Origin: an uncultured Pseudomonadota bacterium
GTDB taxonomy: Bacteria > Pseudomonadota > Gammaproteobacteria > Burkholderiales > Rhodocyclaceae
Assembly (NCBI GenBank): GCA_903870055.1
Contig: CAIQBG010000015.1
Span: 1 to 64,000 of the forward strand
Length of the DNA: 64,000 bases
Direction of reading: 5' to 3'
Shown here: positions 45,765 to 55,637 of the stretch, in pieces
How positions within the stretch are numbered: the stretch's first letter is position 1
How the letters are laid out: each line of letters opens with the position of its first letter
Translations under genes and position numbers: made by a program
Notes under the pieces: generated by a model
The model's input: the letters and a program-made list of their open reading frames with translations, nothing else
Told to the model about the DNA's origin: nothing
Database searches by the model: none

Positions 45765-46847
45765 ATGACCCAGAGCAACCAACAGCCGATTAGCAACTTG
45801 CACATTGCGGCTTTTGACCCGATGCCAACGCCAGAGGCCATTCAGGCTCAACTTCCACTGAGCGCCAAGGCCGCTCAAACAGTTGCTCAAGGTCGCGCTG
45901 AACTGATCAACATCCTTGATCACAAGGATCCACGGCCGTTTGTGGTCGTCGGCCCCTGCTCTATTCATGATCCGATCGCCGGTCTGGACTATGCGCGCCG
46001 GCTTAAAGCACTGGCCGATGAAGTTTCCGATGCGCTGATGATTGTGATGCGCGTGTATTTCGAAAAGCCGCGCACCACTGTCGGCTGGAAGGGATACATC
46101 AACGACCCGGACATGGATGACAGCTTCAAAGTCGATGCAGGCATGGCCAAAGCCCGCGAGTTTCTGCTCGCAATCAATGAACTGGGCTTGCCGGCTGGTA
46201 CCGAAGCGCTGGACCCTATCTCGCCCCAGTATCTGGGCGATCTGATCGCCTGGAATGCCATCGGCGCACGCACCACGGAATCTCAGACCCACCGTGAAAT
46301 GTCTTCGGGACTATCAACACCCGTCGGCTTCAAGAACGGCACTAACGGTGATCTCACCATCGCGATCAACGCCATTCTTTCCGCCAGTCGTCCACATAGC
46401 TTCCTGGGCATTAACAGCGATGGCCGCGTAGCAATCGTTCGCACCAAAGGCAACCCCTACGGCCACATCGTCCTGCGTGGTGGCGATGGCCGTCCGAATT
46501 ACGACACCGTTTCAGTCACGCTGGCCGAAAACGCCATGACCAAGGCCAAACTGCTACCCAATGTCATCGTTGACTGCTCGCACGCCAATAGCAACAAGAA
46601 CCCCGAATTGCAGCCACTCGTTATGGCTGATGTGATTGGCCAAATCGTCGCTGGCAACAAAAACATCACCGGCCTCATGATTGAATCCAATCTGGTGGCC
46701 GGCAATCAACCGATCCTTGCAGATCGTAACCAGATGACTTACGGATGTTCGGTAACGGATGGCTGCGTTAACTGGGACACTACCGAGCAGATGATCCGCG
46801 ATGCAGCTGTTCGTCTCCGCCCGATTCTTAGCAATCGTCTAGGCTAA
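45765..46847 (+). CDS. aroG: 3-deoxy-7-phosphoheptulonate synthase (class I, AroG/F/H type)
   Basis: 360 residues. Motifs: FVVVGPCSIHDP, RVYFEKPRTTVGWKGYINDP, LVMAD-type metal site near DCSHANSNKNPELQP, and GLMIESNLVAGNQP. It condenses PEP and erythrose-4-phosphate to start the shikimate pathway. The sensitivity to Phe, Tyr or Trp cannot be read from the sequence here, so the aroG name is provisional. It lies between mfd and serB, with 5 bp to serB. Confidence 0.94.
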   Translation: MTQSNQQPISNLHIAAFDPMPTPEAIQAQLPLSAKAAQTVAQGRAELINILDHKDPRPFVVVGPCSIHDPIAGLDYARRLKALADEVSDALMIVMRVYFEKPRTTVGWKGYINDPDMDDSFKVDAGMAKAREFLLAINELGLPAGTEALDPISPQYLGDLIAWNAIGARTTESQTHREMSSGLSTPVGFKNGTNGDLTIAINAILSASRPHSFLGINSDGRVAIVRTKGNPYGHIVLRGGDGRPNYDTVSVTLAENAMTKAKLLPNVIVDCSHANSNKNPELQPLVMADVIGQIVAGNKNITGLMIESNLVAGNQPILADRNQMTYGCSVTDGCVNWDTTEQMIRDAAVRLRPILSNRLG

Positions 46848-46852
46848 GCACC

Positions 46853-47698
46853 ATGTTCGATCTCGTTGTTTATGGTGGCCCCGTACCAACTTACCTGATT
46901 GAATCTATTCAGTCAGCCCTTCAGCCCGCCTCAGTGAAACCGCAGGCGATGCAGGCGGTTCGTTTTACCGGAGTCGCTAGCAAGGTGCTTTCTGAGACAC
47001 TACGTCAGAATCTGAGTAATGAGCAGCTGGACTGGGCTGTTCTGCCTGCAGGACGCAGCCTGAAAGATTTCAAGCTCGTCGTGTTCGACATGGACTCCAC
47101 GCTGATCAACATTGAATGCATTGACGAGCTGGCCGACTTTGCTGGCCGCAAGGCCGAAGTTTCAGCAATTACCGAAGCAGCCATGCGAGGCGAACTGGAT
47201 TACAGAGAAAGTCTTAAAAAGCGTGTCGCCATTCTTGAAGGGCTGAATGCACAGGTATTGGCCCGCGTTTTTTCCGAGCGCCTCCTATTGAATCCGGGCG
47301 CCCGTACGTTACTCGAAGCCCTACAAGCCACCAATATCCATACCGCATTACTATCCGGTGGCTTTACCTATTTCACCGAGCGACTCCGCATCGAGCTGGG
47401 TCTGGACTTCGCCACATCCAATGAACTGGAAATCGTTAGCGGCAAACTCACCGGTAAGGTCGTTGGCGAGATTGTGGATGCCAAGGCTAAGGCCGATATG
47501 CTCCTGAGCCTGAGCAATGAATTCGGACTAACGCAGGATCAGGTCATGGCTGTTGGCGATGGCGCTAACGACCTACTCATGATGGCTGCCGCAGGCACCT
47601 CGATTGCTTACCATGCCAAACCCGCGACACAGGCTAAAGCAACCCACGCCATTAATCATGGCGGACTAGATAGCATCCTGACGCTATACCCTGCCTGA
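46853..47698 (+). CDS. serB: Phosphoserine phosphatase
   Basis: 281 residues. HAD motifs: VFDMDSTLINIECIDELADF (I), LLSGGFTYF (II), Lys region, and AVGDGANDLLMMAAAG (IV). A roughly 75-residue N-terminal part resembles the ACT-like extension of betaproteobacterial SerB. It makes serine from phosphoserine. The stop is followed by a hairpin that overlaps the end of the next, convergent gene. Confidence 0.95.
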   Translation: MFDLVVYGGPVPTYLIESIQSALQPASVKPQAMQAVRFTGVASKVLSETLRQNLSNEQLDWAVLPAGRSLKDFKLVVFDMDSTLINIECIDELADFAGRKAEVSAITEAAMRGELDYRESLKKRVAILEGLNAQVLARVFSERLLLNPGARTLLEALQATNIHTALLSGGFTYFTERLRIELGLDFATSNELEIVSGKLTGKVVGEIVDAKAKADMLLSLSNEFGLTQDQVMAVGDGANDLLMMAAAGTSIAYHAKPATQAKATHAINHGGLDSILTLYPA

Positions 47699-47707
47699 AT
47701 CACCCTC

Positions 47708-47729
47708 AAACCCGGCTTAAACCGGGTTT
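47708..47729. terminator. Hairpin between serB and the DUF2789 gene
   Basis: AAACCCGG-CTTAAA-CCGGGTTT. The right half lies inside the 3' end of the convergent DUF2789 gene. TTTC follows on the plus strand; AAA flanks provide T's on the other strand. Confidence 0.6.
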
Positions 47730-47956
47730 CTCAAACGGGCGTTTAGCTCATCGACAACTTCTGCCCAATCGGCGTCATCCTCGATCTCTTCCGAGAGAAA
47801 AGTCGACTGAGAGGCTGTCCAGAAGATCGCCTCATGCAACAGGCAATAATCCGGCAACGGACAATGCAATTCTATAAAGGCATCAACCTCTTCGGTTGTA
47901 TTGGGCAGGCCCAGCTGGGCAAATAGACTATTGATCGAATGAATCGGGGTTTCCAT
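47717..47956 (-). CDS. DUF2789 family protein
   Basis: 79 residues. The layout HSINSLFAQLGLPNTTEEVD, then PLPDYCLLHEAIFWTASQ and DDADWAEVVDELNARLR, matches the small, acidic DUF2789 family of proteobacteria. No enzymatic motif. It lies 39 bp after iscX on the same strand and may be read from the isc operon. Function unknown. Confidence 0.85.
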   Translation of the reverse strand: METPIHSINSLFAQLGLPNTTEEVDAFIELHCPLPDYCLLHEAIFWTASQSTFLSEEIEDDADWAEVVDELNARLRNPV

Positions 47957-47995
47957 GACAAACTCCTCGCAAAAATTTAATCAATAAGAATCTGT

Positions 47996-48193
47996 TTAAC
48001 GTTCGTCTATCCAGGTTTGCTGAATCGCTTCAAGAACGCGTTCGCCGCAACGCTTTGGATCATCCTCGAATTCCGGCAGCGCCATAACCCATTGCATCAG
48101 ATCCACAAAATTGATCTGGGTCGGATCCTGCTCTGGATGTGCTCCAATCAGGGCTTCCGCAATATCCAGGGTATCTGTCCATTTCAGTGTCAT
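47996..48193 (-). CDS. iscX: Fe-S assembly protein IscX
   Basis: 65 residues. TDTLDIAEALIGAHPEQDP and NFVDLMQWVMALPEFEDDP are the IscX signature. The acidic protein binds IscS and iron, and regulates cluster assembly. It closes the isc cluster, 3 bp after fdx. Confidence 0.95.
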   Translation of the reverse strand: MTLKWTDTLDIAEALIGAHPEQDPTQINFVDLMQWVMALPEFEDDPKRCGERVLEAIQQTWIDER

Positions 48194-48196
48194 GAC

Positions 48197-48538
48197 TTAC
48201 CTCTTGCCCTCGCGGGTCATATTGATCGAGTACTTAGGAATCTCGATGACCAGGGGTGTTTCAGCCACAATAGCCTGACAGGAAAGACGTGACTCTGGCT
48301 CCAGGCCCCAAGCCTTGTCCAGCAGATCCTCTTCCAGCTCTTCAGGCTCGTTCAAAGAGTTATAGCCCTCACGCACCATCACATGACAGGTTGTGCAGGC
48401 GCAAGAGCATTCACAAGCGTGTTCGATTTCAATGCCGTTATTCAGCAAGACCTCGCAAATGGACTCGCCCACCGGAGCTTCAAGCACTGCGCCTTCGGGG
48501 CAGTAGTCACTGTGGGGCAGTACGATTAATTGCGTCAT
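48197..48538 (-). CDS. fdx: Isc-type 2Fe-2S ferredoxin
   Basis: 113 residues with the adrenodoxin-like cluster motif [14 protein letters not shown] and the fourth Cys in RLSCQAIV. It donates electrons during cluster assembly on IscU. Its start overlaps the hscA stop by 4 bp. Confidence 0.96.
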   Translation of the reverse strand: MTQLIVLPHSDYCPEGAVLEAPVGESICEVLLNNGIEIEHACECSCACTTCHVMVREGYNSLNEPEELEEDLLDKAWGLEPESRLSCQAIVAETPLVIEIPKYSINMTREGKR

Positions 48539-50457
48539 TTCTTTTCCTTCAGCGGCGCATTAGCAACCTGATGCAAATCATGCATCGCTTCTTCTACCGA
48601 ATCAATGGTTTTCCCGGCGAGCGCCCGATTCACAGCCTGGTTCATACGACGTCCGGCAAATTCCTTGCAGTCCGCGTCCAGATCATCCATGGCAATCGTA
48701 ATCTGACGACGGTTGCCGGATAAGCTGGCCGTTTGTAGTTTGACGATGTCCGACTCGATGAGTTGGAACTCGTTTTCGTTTAACAGGTGGCGATCTTCGG
48801 TTAGGGCCGAGCGTACCGCCTCGATCAAACGCTGTGCGTCCACCTGCGTTTCCTTGAGTGCCCGCGTCTGGGCATCATCACGGGCATGATCTACCGAAGC
48901 CTTGAGCATGCCGGTAATCTGATCGTCCGATAGGCCGTAGGAAGGTTTTACTTCTACGTGCGCCTCAACACCTGTTGTCTGTTCACGGGCTGTTACCGAA
49001 AGCAACCCATCGGCATCCACCTGGAACGTCACACGAATACGCGCAGCACCCGCGACCATTGGCGGAATACCGCGCAATTCGAAGCGTGCCAGTGATCGGC
49101 CATCATCGACCAATTCACGTTCACCTTGTACCACGTGCACCATCATGGCCGTCTGGCCATCACGGTAAGTCGTGAATTCCTGAGCACGCGCTACGGGTAG
49201 TGTTGAATTACGTGGAATCACCTTCTCTACCAGACCACCCATCGTTTCCAGACCCAGCGACAGGGGAATCACATCCAGCAGCAACCAGTCTTCACCCGGT
49301 GCACGGTTACCCGCCAGCAGATTAGCCTGAATGGCGGCGCCCAGCGCAACGACTTTGTCAGGATCCAGATTGTTAAGCGGTTCCTGTTTGAAGAACTCAC
49401 CCACCGCACGTTGAATCAGCGGAATACGGGTTGCACCACCTACCATAACCACGCCCTGGATATCTTCCGGGCGTAGTCCAGCATCGCGTAGTGTTTTCTT
49501 AACCGGCTGTAGCGTTTTGGAAACCAGCATCTGGCTGATTTCGGCAAAGGTTGCCATGTCGATCGTCACATCAAGCACTTCACCCGAGGCCAGACGCGCG
49601 GTAATCGGTGCTTCAGGATGGGTTGATAAATACTCTTTGGCTTCACGGGAGCGTAGCAACAACAACGCCGTATCTTCAATCGTTGGCGGTGATTTAAGTT
49701 GTGCCTTTTCCAGCACCCAGCAATAAATGCGGCGATCGAAATCATCTCCACCCAGGGCAGAATCACCGCCCGTAGCCAGCACTTCAAACACACCACGTGT
49801 CAGACGCAGTATCGAAATATCAAAAGTGCCACCGCCCAGATCGTAAACTGCGTAAACGCCCTCGGAGGAATTATCTAGCCCATACGCCACGGCAGCCGCA
49901 GTGGGTTCGTTCAGCAGACGGAGCACATTCAGGCCCGCCAGGCGTGCAGCATCTTTGGTCGCCTGACGTTGTGCGTCATCAAAATAAGCCGGCACGGTAA
50001 TCACTGCGCCCACAATATCCTGCCCCAATGTCTGCAAGGCACGATCATTCAAGACGCGCAAAATTTCTGCAGACACCTCAACCGGCGTTTTAACTCCCTG
50101 ACGGGTTTTAACGCTAACCATGCCGGGGTTATCAACCAGATCGAGCGGCAAATTCTCGCGGTGGGCAATATCCGTGAGCGAGCGCCCCATCAAACGTTTT
50201 ACCGAGGCAATCGTATTCTTGGGATCTTTAGCAATGGCCTTGAGCGCATCGTAGCCAACCAGCACGGAGCCGTCTTCCTGATAACGTACGACGGAAGGCA
50301 CCAGCGCCCTGCCCTCGGCATCATTCATCACATGGGACATACCCTGTCGCACACTGGCGACCAGAGAGTTAGTCGTCCCTAAATCTATACCAATGGCATG
50401 ACGTGTTTCATGCGGTAATGGGCTCTGCCCGGGTTCGGCGATTTGCAGTAGTGCCAT
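48535..50457 (-). CDS. hscA: Hsp70-type chaperone HscA
   Basis: 640 residues. ATPase domain motifs: [32 protein letters not shown] and [16 protein letters not shown]. Substrate-binding domain and helical lid follow. It is specialised for the LPPVK motif of IscU, acting with HscB to release clusters. It lies 30 bp after hscB. Confidence 0.96.
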   Translation of the reverse strand: MALLQIAEPGQSPLPHETRHAIGIDLGTTNSLVASVRQGMSHVMNDAEGRALVPSVVRYQEDGSVLVGYDALKAIAKDPKNTIASVKRLMGRSLTDIAHRENLPLDLVDNPGMVSVKTRQGVKTPVEVSAEILRVLNDRALQTLGQDIVGAVITVPAYFDDAQRQATKDAARLAGLNVLRLLNEPTAAAVAYGLDNSSEGVYAVYDLGGGTFDISILRLTRGVFEVLATGGDSALGGDDFDRRIYCWVLEKAQLKSPPTIEDTALLLLRSREAKEYLSTHPEAPITARLASGEVLDVTIDMATFAEISQMLVSKTLQPVKKTLRDAGLRPEDIQGVVMVGGATRIPLIQRAVGEFFKQEPLNNLDPDKVVALGAAIQANLLAGNRAPGEDWLLLDVIPLSLGLETMGGLVEKVIPRNSTLPVARAQEFTTYRDGQTAMMVHVVQGERELVDDGRSLARFELRGIPPMVAGAARIRVTFQVDADGLLSVTAREQTTGVEAHVEVKPSYGLSDDQITGMLKASVDHARDDAQTRALKETQVDAQRLIEAVRSALTEDRHLLNENEFQLIESDIVKLQTASLSGNRRQITIAMDDLDADCKEFAGRRMNQAVNRALAGKTIDSVEEAMHDLHQVANAPLKEKK

Positions 50458-50487
50458 AGGATCAGCAACAGTATTTAATAGTGAAGG

Positions 50488-51060
50488 TCAGAGATCTTCA
50501 AGCGCGAAAACCGCGTCTTCGATCTCTTCCCGTAATTTTTCCAGAAACATCAGGCAACGCACACCCTCAACAGCATCCTGTGTACGATTTTCCTGATCCA
50601 GCATCACCGCAAGATCGCTATAGGCATCACGAATGTCATCAGCAATCTCGGCCTGTAGGCGTTCCAGCTCGGCAAGATTCTTGTCGCTACGGGCATCTGC
50701 CACCTGCTCACGCCACATCATCTGGCTCATGAGAAAATCCGCCGACATGGCCGTGTTGGATTCAGCACCGATATCGATGCCTGCCTGCTCCAGCAGATAC
50801 GTAGCGCGCTTTAATGGCGAGCGCAAAGTCTGGTAAGCGGCATTAATCTGGGTGGCCAGCATCATCGAAGCGCGTCTGGCCGCATCATCGGCTGCAGCAA
50901 AACGGTCCGGGTGGACCTCACGTTGCAACTGACGAAAACGCTCATTCAGGCCGGCAATATCTAACTCGAAGCGCTTGGGCAAACCCAGCAGCGTAAAAAA
51001 GTCTGCGCCCAGCAAATCTGCCGTAATGGCGATGCCAGGCGCAGCTTTTGAATCAGACAT
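50488..51060 (-). CDS. hscB: Co-chaperone HscB
   Basis: 190 residues. J-domain with the HPD tripeptide ([12 protein letters not shown]), then a C-terminal helical IscU-binding bundle. It delivers IscU to HscA. It overlaps iscA by 8 bp. Confidence 0.95.
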   Translation of the reverse strand: MSDSKAAPGIAITADLLGADFFTLLGLPKRFELDIAGLNERFRQLQREVHPDRFAAADDAARRASMMLATQINAAYQTLRSPLKRATYLLEQAGIDIGAESNTAMSADFLMSQMMWREQVADARSDKNLAELERLQAEIADDIRDAYSDLAVMLDQENRTQDAVEGVRCLMFLEKLREEIEDAVFALEDL

Positions 51061-51376
51061 GGAACGACTCGCCGCAACCGCATTCGTCTTTAACGTTCGG
51101 GTTGTTGAACTTAAAACCTTCGTTCAACCCCTCACGTACAAAGTCGAGTTCGGTGCCATCCAGATAAGCCAGACTCTTCGGGTCAACCACAATCTTGACG
51201 CCATGAGATTCGAACACCGAATCTTCATCGGCCAGATCATCCACATATTCCAGACGATAGGCCATACCCGAGCAGCCGGCAGTCCGCACACCCAGGCGCA
51301 GGCCTACGCCCTTGCCACGTTGTGTGAGTGCCTTGCCTACGTGGGCTGCGGCACGTTCAGTCATGGTCACGCTCAT
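51053..51376 (-). CDS. iscA: Iron-sulfur carrier IscA
   Basis: 107 residues from the ATG at 51376, chosen because the alternative upstream Met adds a basic, unconserved segment from the intergenic region. AGGAGAT lies just before it. A-type motifs: [10 protein letters not shown] and DECGCGESF, giving the three cluster-binding Cys. It carries Fe-S clusters to target proteins. Confidence 0.95.
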   Translation of the reverse strand: MSVTMTERAAAHVGKALTQRGKGVGLRLGVRTAGCSGMAYRLEYVDDLADEDSVFESHGVKIVVDPKSLAYLDGTELDFVREGLNEGFKFNNPNVKDECGCGESFHV

Positions 51377-51389
51377 CGTGATCTCCTTT

Positions 51390-51773
51390 TCAGGATTCCT
51401 GTTTCTTCTTGTAGTCGGCAACCGCTGCCTTGATGGCATCCTCAGCCAGAATCGAGCAGTGGATTTTCACCGGCGGCAAAGCCAGTTCTTCGGCAATCGC
51501 CGTGTTCTTGATCTCCAGCGCTTCATCCAGATTCTTGCCCTTGACCCATTCGGTCACCAGCGAGCTGGACGCAATAGCAGAGCCGCAGCCGTAGGTCTTG
51601 AACTTGGCATCTTCAATCACGCCTTCCTTGTTCACCTTGATCTGCAGCTTCATCACATCACCGCAGGCCGGTGCGCCCACCATACCGGTGCCTACGCCAG
51701 CTTCTTCCTTGTCGAAAGAACCTACGTTGCGGGGATTTTCGTAGTGGTCAATGACCTTAACGCTATATGCCAT
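51390..51773 (-). CDS. iscU: Fe-S scaffold IscU
   Basis: 127 residues. The three ligand Cys lie in [24 protein letters not shown] and [12 protein letters not shown]; the HscA-binding LPPVK motif reads [10 protein letters not shown]. It receives sulfur from IscS. It lies 30 bp after iscS. Confidence 0.97.
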   Translation of the reverse strand: MAYSVKVIDHYENPRNVGSFDKEEAGVGTGMVGAPACGDVMKLQIKVNKEGVIEDAKFKTYGCGSAIASSSLVTEWVKGKNLDEALEIKNTAIAEELALPPVKIHCSILAEDAIKAAVADYKKKQES

Positions 51774-51803
51774 GAAAGACTCCTTTGAATGAGATCGGGT
51801 GCG

Positions 51804-53016
51804 TTAGTGCGCAGCCCATTGAACCGTATTGAGATCAATACCTTCCTGAACCATCTCCCAGAGCGGAGACATTTCACGCAGGCGTCCAATTTGCTTATGT
51901 AGTAGATCAACCGTGAAATCGACTTCTTCTTCCGTGGTGAAACGGCCAATCGAAAAACGGATCGATGAATGGGCCAACTCATCAGTCAGACCCAAGGCAC
52001 GTAATACGTACGAAGGCTCTAGCGATGCCGAAGTACAGGCCGAACCGGAAGACACGGCGATATCACGCACAGCCATGATCAACGACTCACCTTCCACGTA
52101 GGCAAAGCTCACATTCAAGTTGTGCGGTACACGATTCACCAGATCGCCATTGACATAGATTTCCGGCATGTCAGACAGACCTTTGTACAGACGATCACGC
52201 AGCGCAGTCACCCGTTTGTTTTCTTCCTGCATTTCAACACGGGCTAGACGGAACGCTTCGCCCATACCCACGATCAGGAAGGTCGCCAGCGTGCCTGAAC
52301 GCATACCGCGCTCATGGCCGCCACCGTGCATCTGGGCTTCCAAGCGCACACGTGGCTTACGACGGACGTACAAAGCACCAATACCTTTAGGACCGTAGGT
52401 TTTATGGGCAGAGAAACTCATCAGGTCGACTTTTAGCGTCGACAGATCGATATCGATCTTGCCCGTTGCCTGCGCTGCATCAACGTGAAAAAGGATGCCC
52501 TTGCTGCGCAAGAGTTCGCCGATCTGGGCAATCGGTTGCACCACACCGATTTCATTATTAACCGCCATGATCGACACCAGCACTGTATCAGGGCGAAGCG
52601 CTGCTTCCAGCGCCGCCATATCCACCAGGCCATTCGGCAACACATCAAGGTAGGTCACTTCGAAACCCTGACGTTCAAGTTCGCGCATCGTATCGAGCAC
52701 GGCCTTGTGTTCTGTTTTCAGCGTAATGAGGTGCTTGCCCTTACCCTGGTAAAAATTGGCCGCGCCTTTAATAGCCAGGTTATTGGCTTCGGTAGCGCCA
52801 GAAGTCCAGACGATCTCTTTAGGATCGGCATGTACCAGTGCAGCAACTTCTGCACGCGCATTTTCAACGGCCGCTTCTGCATCCCAGCCATACTGGTGTG
52901 AGCGTGAGGCCGGGTTGCCGAACTTCTCGGTGAGATAAGGCAGCATCGCCTCCACGACACGCGGATCGATAGGGGTTGTTGCCGAATAATCGAGATAGAT
53001 AGATTGGGAATTTCAT
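51804..53016 (-). CDS. iscS: Cysteine desulfurase IscS, out of frame near its start
   Basis: The C-terminal 383 residues (51804-52955) read as normal Isc[17 protein letters not shown] lysine in [13 protein letters not shown], Cys loop [15 protein letters not shown]. The expected start ATG (53016-53014) opens MKFPIY, but then the frame is lost. The minus strand has ATCT three times (plus AGAT at 52993-53004) where two copies would give [17 protein letters not shown], exactly as in other IscS. With three copies the conserved first 20 residues are not joined to the rest, and the correct frame has stops (TGA TGA) just upstream. Possible rescue: the internal ATG at 52955 after GTGGAGGCG. Either a real mutation, a slippage switch or an assembly error. 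Confidence 0.85.
52993..53004. repeat. (AGAT)3 tetranucleotide repeat in iscS
   Basis: Three AGAT units at codons 5-8 of iscS. Two (or five) units would restore the reading frame. Confidence 0.9.
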
Positions 53017-53036
53017 CATTAACTCCAGGGAAAACG

Positions 53037-54221
53037 TCAGGCCACAGCAGCAAAGCGCTGCAGCTGACTTAAAACCTTATCCAGCTGACCAATCAGTCGA
53101 TCAACCGCTTCAATAGATGTTGCACCATAAGTCATCATGCCGAGGCTAATGCGGATGGCACCTTTAGCCAGCAACGGGTCGACACCCATAGCAAGCAGTA
53201 CTGCAGACACACCGCTTTTACCCGAACCGCATGCCGCACCGCTGGCAATCGCCATACCCTGACGATCCAGGAGTGACACCAGTGTTTCACCATCAAAGCC
53301 AGGAAATGCGGCAAACGTTGTATTCGGAAGTCGCTCGACGGCAGCTGAAAAAATCACGGCGCCACGGCTTCTAAGCCAGGCTTCCAGATGTTGCTGCAGA
53401 CGTTGCGCCAGCATCATGCGCATTTCAAGATCGGCAACGGCACGCGTACAGGCAACGCCGAATCCAACAATAGCCGCCACATTCTCGGTGCCCGAACGCA
53501 AGCCCTGCTCCTGTCCGCCGCCATACACCAGCGGCATCAGCGGTAGCTGACGATCACGCACAAGTGCAGCTGCGCCTTTAGGCCCGCCAATCTTATGGCC
53601 GGAGACCGTTAGCGCATCAACACCCGCAGTATTGAGCTTACGAAAGTTTAATGGGTGTTTGCCCAGCGCCTGCACGGCATCCGTGTGAAAACACGTCATA
53701 TCGTGGCGGTCACGCTTGAAGGCCGCGCCAAGATCGGCAACCGGTTGCAATGCACCGGTTTCGTTATTAGCGGACATCACAGATACCAAACAGGTATCCA
53801 TCGGTAAACCAGTCATGCTGGCACGCTCAACAACGCCGGACGCATTAACAGCCACTTCCGAAACGTCCCAACCCGAACGGGTCAGAGCCCGCACTGGTTC
53901 GGCTACACACGGATGCTCAATCTGCGTACAGGCCAGTCTTGTAGGTGCAGCACCTTCGGCCAGCAATGCGTCAGCAAAGCCGCGAATCAGAAGATTATTG
54001 GCTTCGCTACCACTGGCGGTAAAAATCACTTCGGAAGCATCGGCATCAAGGGCAGCGGCAACCTGTTCACGCGCATGCTCAACCGCACGACGCGCTTCGC
54101 GACCCGCGGTATAGGTTGCCGATGGATTGGCGAAACTCGCCCCCATGAAGGGCATCATGGCTTCAAGCACAAACGGATCCAGCGCTGTGGTCGCGTTATG
54201 GTCGAAGTAATTCATAGACAT
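53037..54221 (-). CDS. Second cysteine desulfurase, NifS/IscS-like
   Basis: 394 residues with an intact start (MNYFDHNATTALDPFVLEAM). PLP lysine in VSGHKIGGPKGAAAL and the Cys loop in IASGAACGSGKSGVS. It is clearly a diverged paralogue, not a duplicate of the neighbouring iscS; the loop is the short NifS/group-I type. It sits between iscR and iscS, 9 bp after iscR and in the same operon. It might supply sulfur when iscS is off, or serve another acceptor. Not all betaproteobacteria have this extra copy. Confidence 0.92.
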   Translation of the reverse strand: MSMNYFDHNATTALDPFVLEAMMPFMGASFANPSATYTAGREARRAVEHAREQVAAALDADASEVIFTASGSEANNLLIRGFADALLAEGAAPTRLACTQIEHPCVAEPVRALTRSGWDVSEVAVNASGVVERASMTGLPMDTCLVSVMSANNETGALQPVADLGAAFKRDRHDMTCFHTDAVQALGKHPLNFRKLNTAGVDALTVSGHKIGGPKGAAALVRDRQLPLMPLVYGGGQEQGLRSGTENVAAIVGFGVACTRAVADLEMRMMLAQRLQQHLEAWLRSRGAVIFSAAVERLPNTTFAAFPGFDGETLVSLLDRQGMAIASGAACGSGKSGVSAVLLAMGVDPLLAKGAIRISLGMMTYGATSIEAVDRLIGQLDKVLSQLQRFAAVA

Positions 54222-54229
54222 AATCGTAC

Positions 54230-54703
54230 TCAGGCAGCTTGTGCCACGCTGAAAGAAACAGTCTTCGTCTCTGATTTAGTCGCCTGTTTTGCCACCTTCT
54301 GACGCTGCTTCTCCACCAGATCATACAAAGTCACCGAAGCCAGATAATCCAGCATCTTGCGGTTAAGCGTAGACCACAGATCATGCGTCATGCAGCGATG
54401 ATCCGATTTGCAATTTTCACGGCCACCACACTGTGTCGCATCCAGCGGCTCGTCCACGGCCAGAATGACATCTGCCACCGTAATTTCCAGCGCATTACGA
54501 CCCAGGCAATAACCACCACCCGGACCGCGCACACTTTCCACAATCTTGTGGCGGCGCAGTTTGGCAAAAAGCTGTTCCAGATAAGACAGAGAAATATTCT
54601 GTCGCTCGCTAATCGATGCCAGCGTTACAGGGCGTTCACCCACATAGAGCGCTAGGTCAATCATCGCGGTTACTGCAAAACGGCCTTTGGTCGTTAATCT
54701 CAT
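54230..54703 (-). CDS. iscR: Fe-S-sensing regulator IscR
   Basis: 157 residues, Rrf2 family. Winged helix LTTKGRFAVTAMIDLALYVG, then cluster ligands Cys92, Cys98 and Cys104 and His107 (CGGRENCKSDHRCMTH). Holo-IscR represses the isc operon; apo-IscR activates others. It is the first gene of the operon and has an IscR-type site in its promoter. Confidence 0.96.
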   Translation of the reverse strand: MRLTTKGRFAVTAMIDLALYVGERPVTLASISERQNISLSYLEQLFAKLRRHKIVESVRGPGGGYCLGRNALEITVADVILAVDEPLDATQCGGRENCKSDHRCMTHDLWSTLNRKMLDYLASVTLYDLVEKQRQKVAKQATKSETKTVSFSVAQAA

Positions 54704-54758
54704 AATGCCTCCCGTTGGGATTGGGACTGATTCGGATTAAATGGGAGCGCTTTGCGCT

Positions 54759-54783
54759 ATATCCAAGTATTTAAGTCAACTAT
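54759..54783 (-). promoter_or_regulatory. Type 1 IscR binding site
   Basis: On the minus strand the left half is ATAGTTGACT and the right half ACTTGGATAT, separated by TAAAT, fitting the known type-1 pattern (ATASYYGACT, 5 bases, AGTCRRSTAT) at almost every position. It overlaps the -10 of the iscR promoter, so repression by steric block is expected. Confidence 0.8.
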
Positions 54784-54808
54784 AATGCGTCTTGCCGCAA
54801 TTAGTCAA
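54779..54808 (-). promoter_or_regulatory. iscR operon promoter
   Basis: Minus-strand -35 TTGACT (54808-54803) and -10 TATAGT (54784-54779), 18 bp apart. The -35 overlaps the cysE stop codon. The -10 falls within the IscR site. Confidence 0.65.
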
Positions 54809-55559
54809 CTATTTTACTCAGGTATTGCGGATCAAACTTGTCGGCAACCGAATTAGCCTCTTCCACCTGCATGCCGGAAGCCTCCAGCTTCTTGAGCAGA
54901 TGTTCCAGGCGTTGGTCGGTTTCGGCCGCATGCTCAAGCAGCGCATGGAGCGCCTTGGCGTAGGGGTCACTCGCATCCCGGTTAATGGCATAGGCTGTGA
55001 AACCTAGTTTGGCCGCTTGTGCCGAGGTGTCCTGGGCCTTTTCGTTTTCGATAATGCGGGCCGGATTCCCCACGGCCGTTGCACCATCAGGCACATCCTT
55101 CACCACGACCGCATCACTACCCACACGGGCGCCTGCGCCGATGGTAATCGGACCCAGCACCTTGGCACCGGCACCAATGACCACGCCAGCCTTCAAAGTC
55201 GGATGACGACGGCCTTTATTCCAACTGGTCCCGCCCAGCGTCACACCGTGATACAGGGTCACATCATCTTCAATAATGGCGGTTTCACCAATCACTACAC
55301 CCATACCGTGATCAATAAAGAAACGGCGGCCGATCGTTGCCCCCGGGTGAATTTCAATACCCGTGAGAAAGCGGGAAATATGCGAGACAAAGCGCGCCAG
55401 CCAGTAAAAGTGCCAGGTCCACAAACGGTGCGCCAGGCGATGAAACACCATGGCATGCACGCCGGGATAGCAAGTCACAATCTCCAGGGTCGAGCGCGCC
55501 GCAGGGTCGCGTTCGAATATGGAGCGGATATCTTCCCGAATGGACTTGAAAATTGTCAT
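54801..55559 (-). CDS. cysE: Serine O-acetyltransferase
   Basis: 252 residues. N-terminal helical domain, then a left-handed beta-helix of hexapeptide repeats ([37 protein letters not shown]). His in FIDHGMG is catalytic. It makes O-acetylserine for cysteine, the sulfur donor for the isc operon just downstream. It reads leftward. Confidence 0.95.
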   Translation of the reverse strand: MTIFKSIREDIRSIFERDPAARSTLEIVTCYPGVHAMVFHRLAHRLWTWHFYWLARFVSHISRFLTGIEIHPGATIGRRFFIDHGMGVVIGETAIIEDDVTLYHGVTLGGTSWNKGRRHPTLKAGVVIGAGAKVLGPITIGAGARVGSDAVVVKDVPDGATAVGNPARIIENEKAQDTSAQAAKLGFTAYAINRDASDPYAKALHALLEHAAETDQRLEHLLKKLEASGMQVEEANSVADKFDPQYLSKIVD

Positions 55560-55637
55560 TTAAGCGTCTGATTTTTAGTAGTTTGAATAGCTTAAAGCGG
55601 CTTTGCTACGGCTGATATTGTACTAATCCCGACTTTT

